DNA of 14,639 nt from Caldifarciminota bacterium (lineage in GTDB: Bacteria; Hydrothermota; Tepidihabitantia; Tepidihabitantales; Tepidihabitantaceae): contig JAFGRF010000320.1 in assembly GCA_016935295.1 (NCBI GenBank), positions 1 to 14,639 on the forward strand. The letters run 5' to 3'. Below, piece by piece: positions 14,421 to 14,639 of the stretch. The notes beneath the pieces are model-generated. The model ran no database searches, was not told where the DNA came from, and worked only from the letters and a program-made list of their open reading frames with translations. How positions within the stretch are numbered: the stretch's first letter is position 1; the number at the start of each line of letters is the position of its first letter. A program made the position numbers and the translations under genes.

Positions 14421-14639
14421 TTGCTGCCCCCAGCTCCCATCCCAGCGCCAGCGCCTTCTTGTTCAGCTCCAGCGCCTTCACCGGCACCCGGTTCGCGACC
14501 GACTTCTCCAATGACTCGAGTTTCACGATTCCCGTGACACGGACGAGAGCACCAAGCATCAATATGTTGGTGAACAGCTCCCGTCCGAGTTCGTTGCGCG
14601 CGGTCTCGGCCATCGCCAGGCAGACAGCGCCCTCGCGCG
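14395..14639 (-). CDS. 2-oxoacid:ferredoxin oxidoreductase gamma subunit, C-terminal part
   Basis: The frame is open to the right edge, giving 80 residues beginning REGAVCLAMAETARNELGRE; the in-frame ATG at 14611-14613 is internal, not the start. LFTNILMLGALVRVTGIVKL, ESLEKSVANRVP and ALELNKKALALGWELG match the C-terminal part of the gamma (KorC/PorG) subunit, which channels electrons or CoA chemistry in pyruvate- or 2-oxoglutarate:ferredoxin oxidoreductases. Alpha, beta and delta subunits presumably lie off the right edge, transcribed before it. Which 2-oxoacid is used cannot be told. The final residues (TKSDFRG) come from a heptamer repeat tract that has replaced or extended the normal end. 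Confidence 0.8.
   Translation of the reverse strand, partial: REGAVCLAMAETARNELGRELFTNILMLGALVRVTGIVKLESLEKSVANRVPVKALELNKKALALGWELGAARTKSDFRG

Overview
The window looks like part of the chromosome of a high-GC, Gram-negative, probably anaerobic and uncultured bacterium. An outer membrane is indicated by an LpxH-type lipid A phosphatase, an OmpA-family protein and a secreted protein with a type IX-like C-terminal sorting domain. Anaerobic metabolism is indicated by the tail of a 2-oxoacid:ferredoxin oxidoreductase gamma subunit. FG-GAP/CARDB/FlgD-Ig secreted proteins and PorV-like barrels fused to OmpA domains resemble the FCB superphylum and candidate phyla such as WOR-3. That placement is inferred from protein style only; no marker gene is present.

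Layout. On the + strand, bases 2-163 hold the end of a PAS-type sensor gene, followed by a GT-C (GT39-like) membrane glycosyltransferase (151-1968). It meets head-on, with no base between the stop codons, a minus-strand PorV-like/OmpA protein (1969-3729). A 12-base GC-rich tandem array (24 units in perfect register) occupies 3985-4272 inside the only long gene-poor stretch (3730-4428). Everything from 4429 to the right edge is on the minus strand. In transcription order (right to left) it reads: oxidoreductase gamma subunit (partial), a fused aminoglycoside-phosphotransferase-like/P-loop kinase protein, lpxH, a two-Gate nucleoside-recognition membrane protein, M17 leucyl aminopeptidase, a metal ABC ATPase, a metal ABC permease, and a large secreted beta-propeller protein.

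How it works together. The minus genes are closely packed (overlaps or gaps up to about 120 bases) and may be co-transcribed. Two good sigma70-like promoters, each with a perfect TTGACA, lie just inside this run: one serves the aminopeptidase/metal-transporter trio, the other the large secreted protein. No substrate-binding protein for the metal transporter is present. The envelope genes (glycosyltransferase, OmpA, LpxH, secreted propeller protein) share a theme but not an obvious pathway.

The most unusual material is repetitive DNA. Three separate 7-base tandem repeat tracts of different sequence occur in or beside the single kinase gene and appear to have been absorbed in frame as linkers. 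The 12-base array and a stem-loop whose loop holds exactly the two stop codons of the convergent gene pair also stand out. No defence system, CRISPR array, transposase, tRNA or rRNA was seen.
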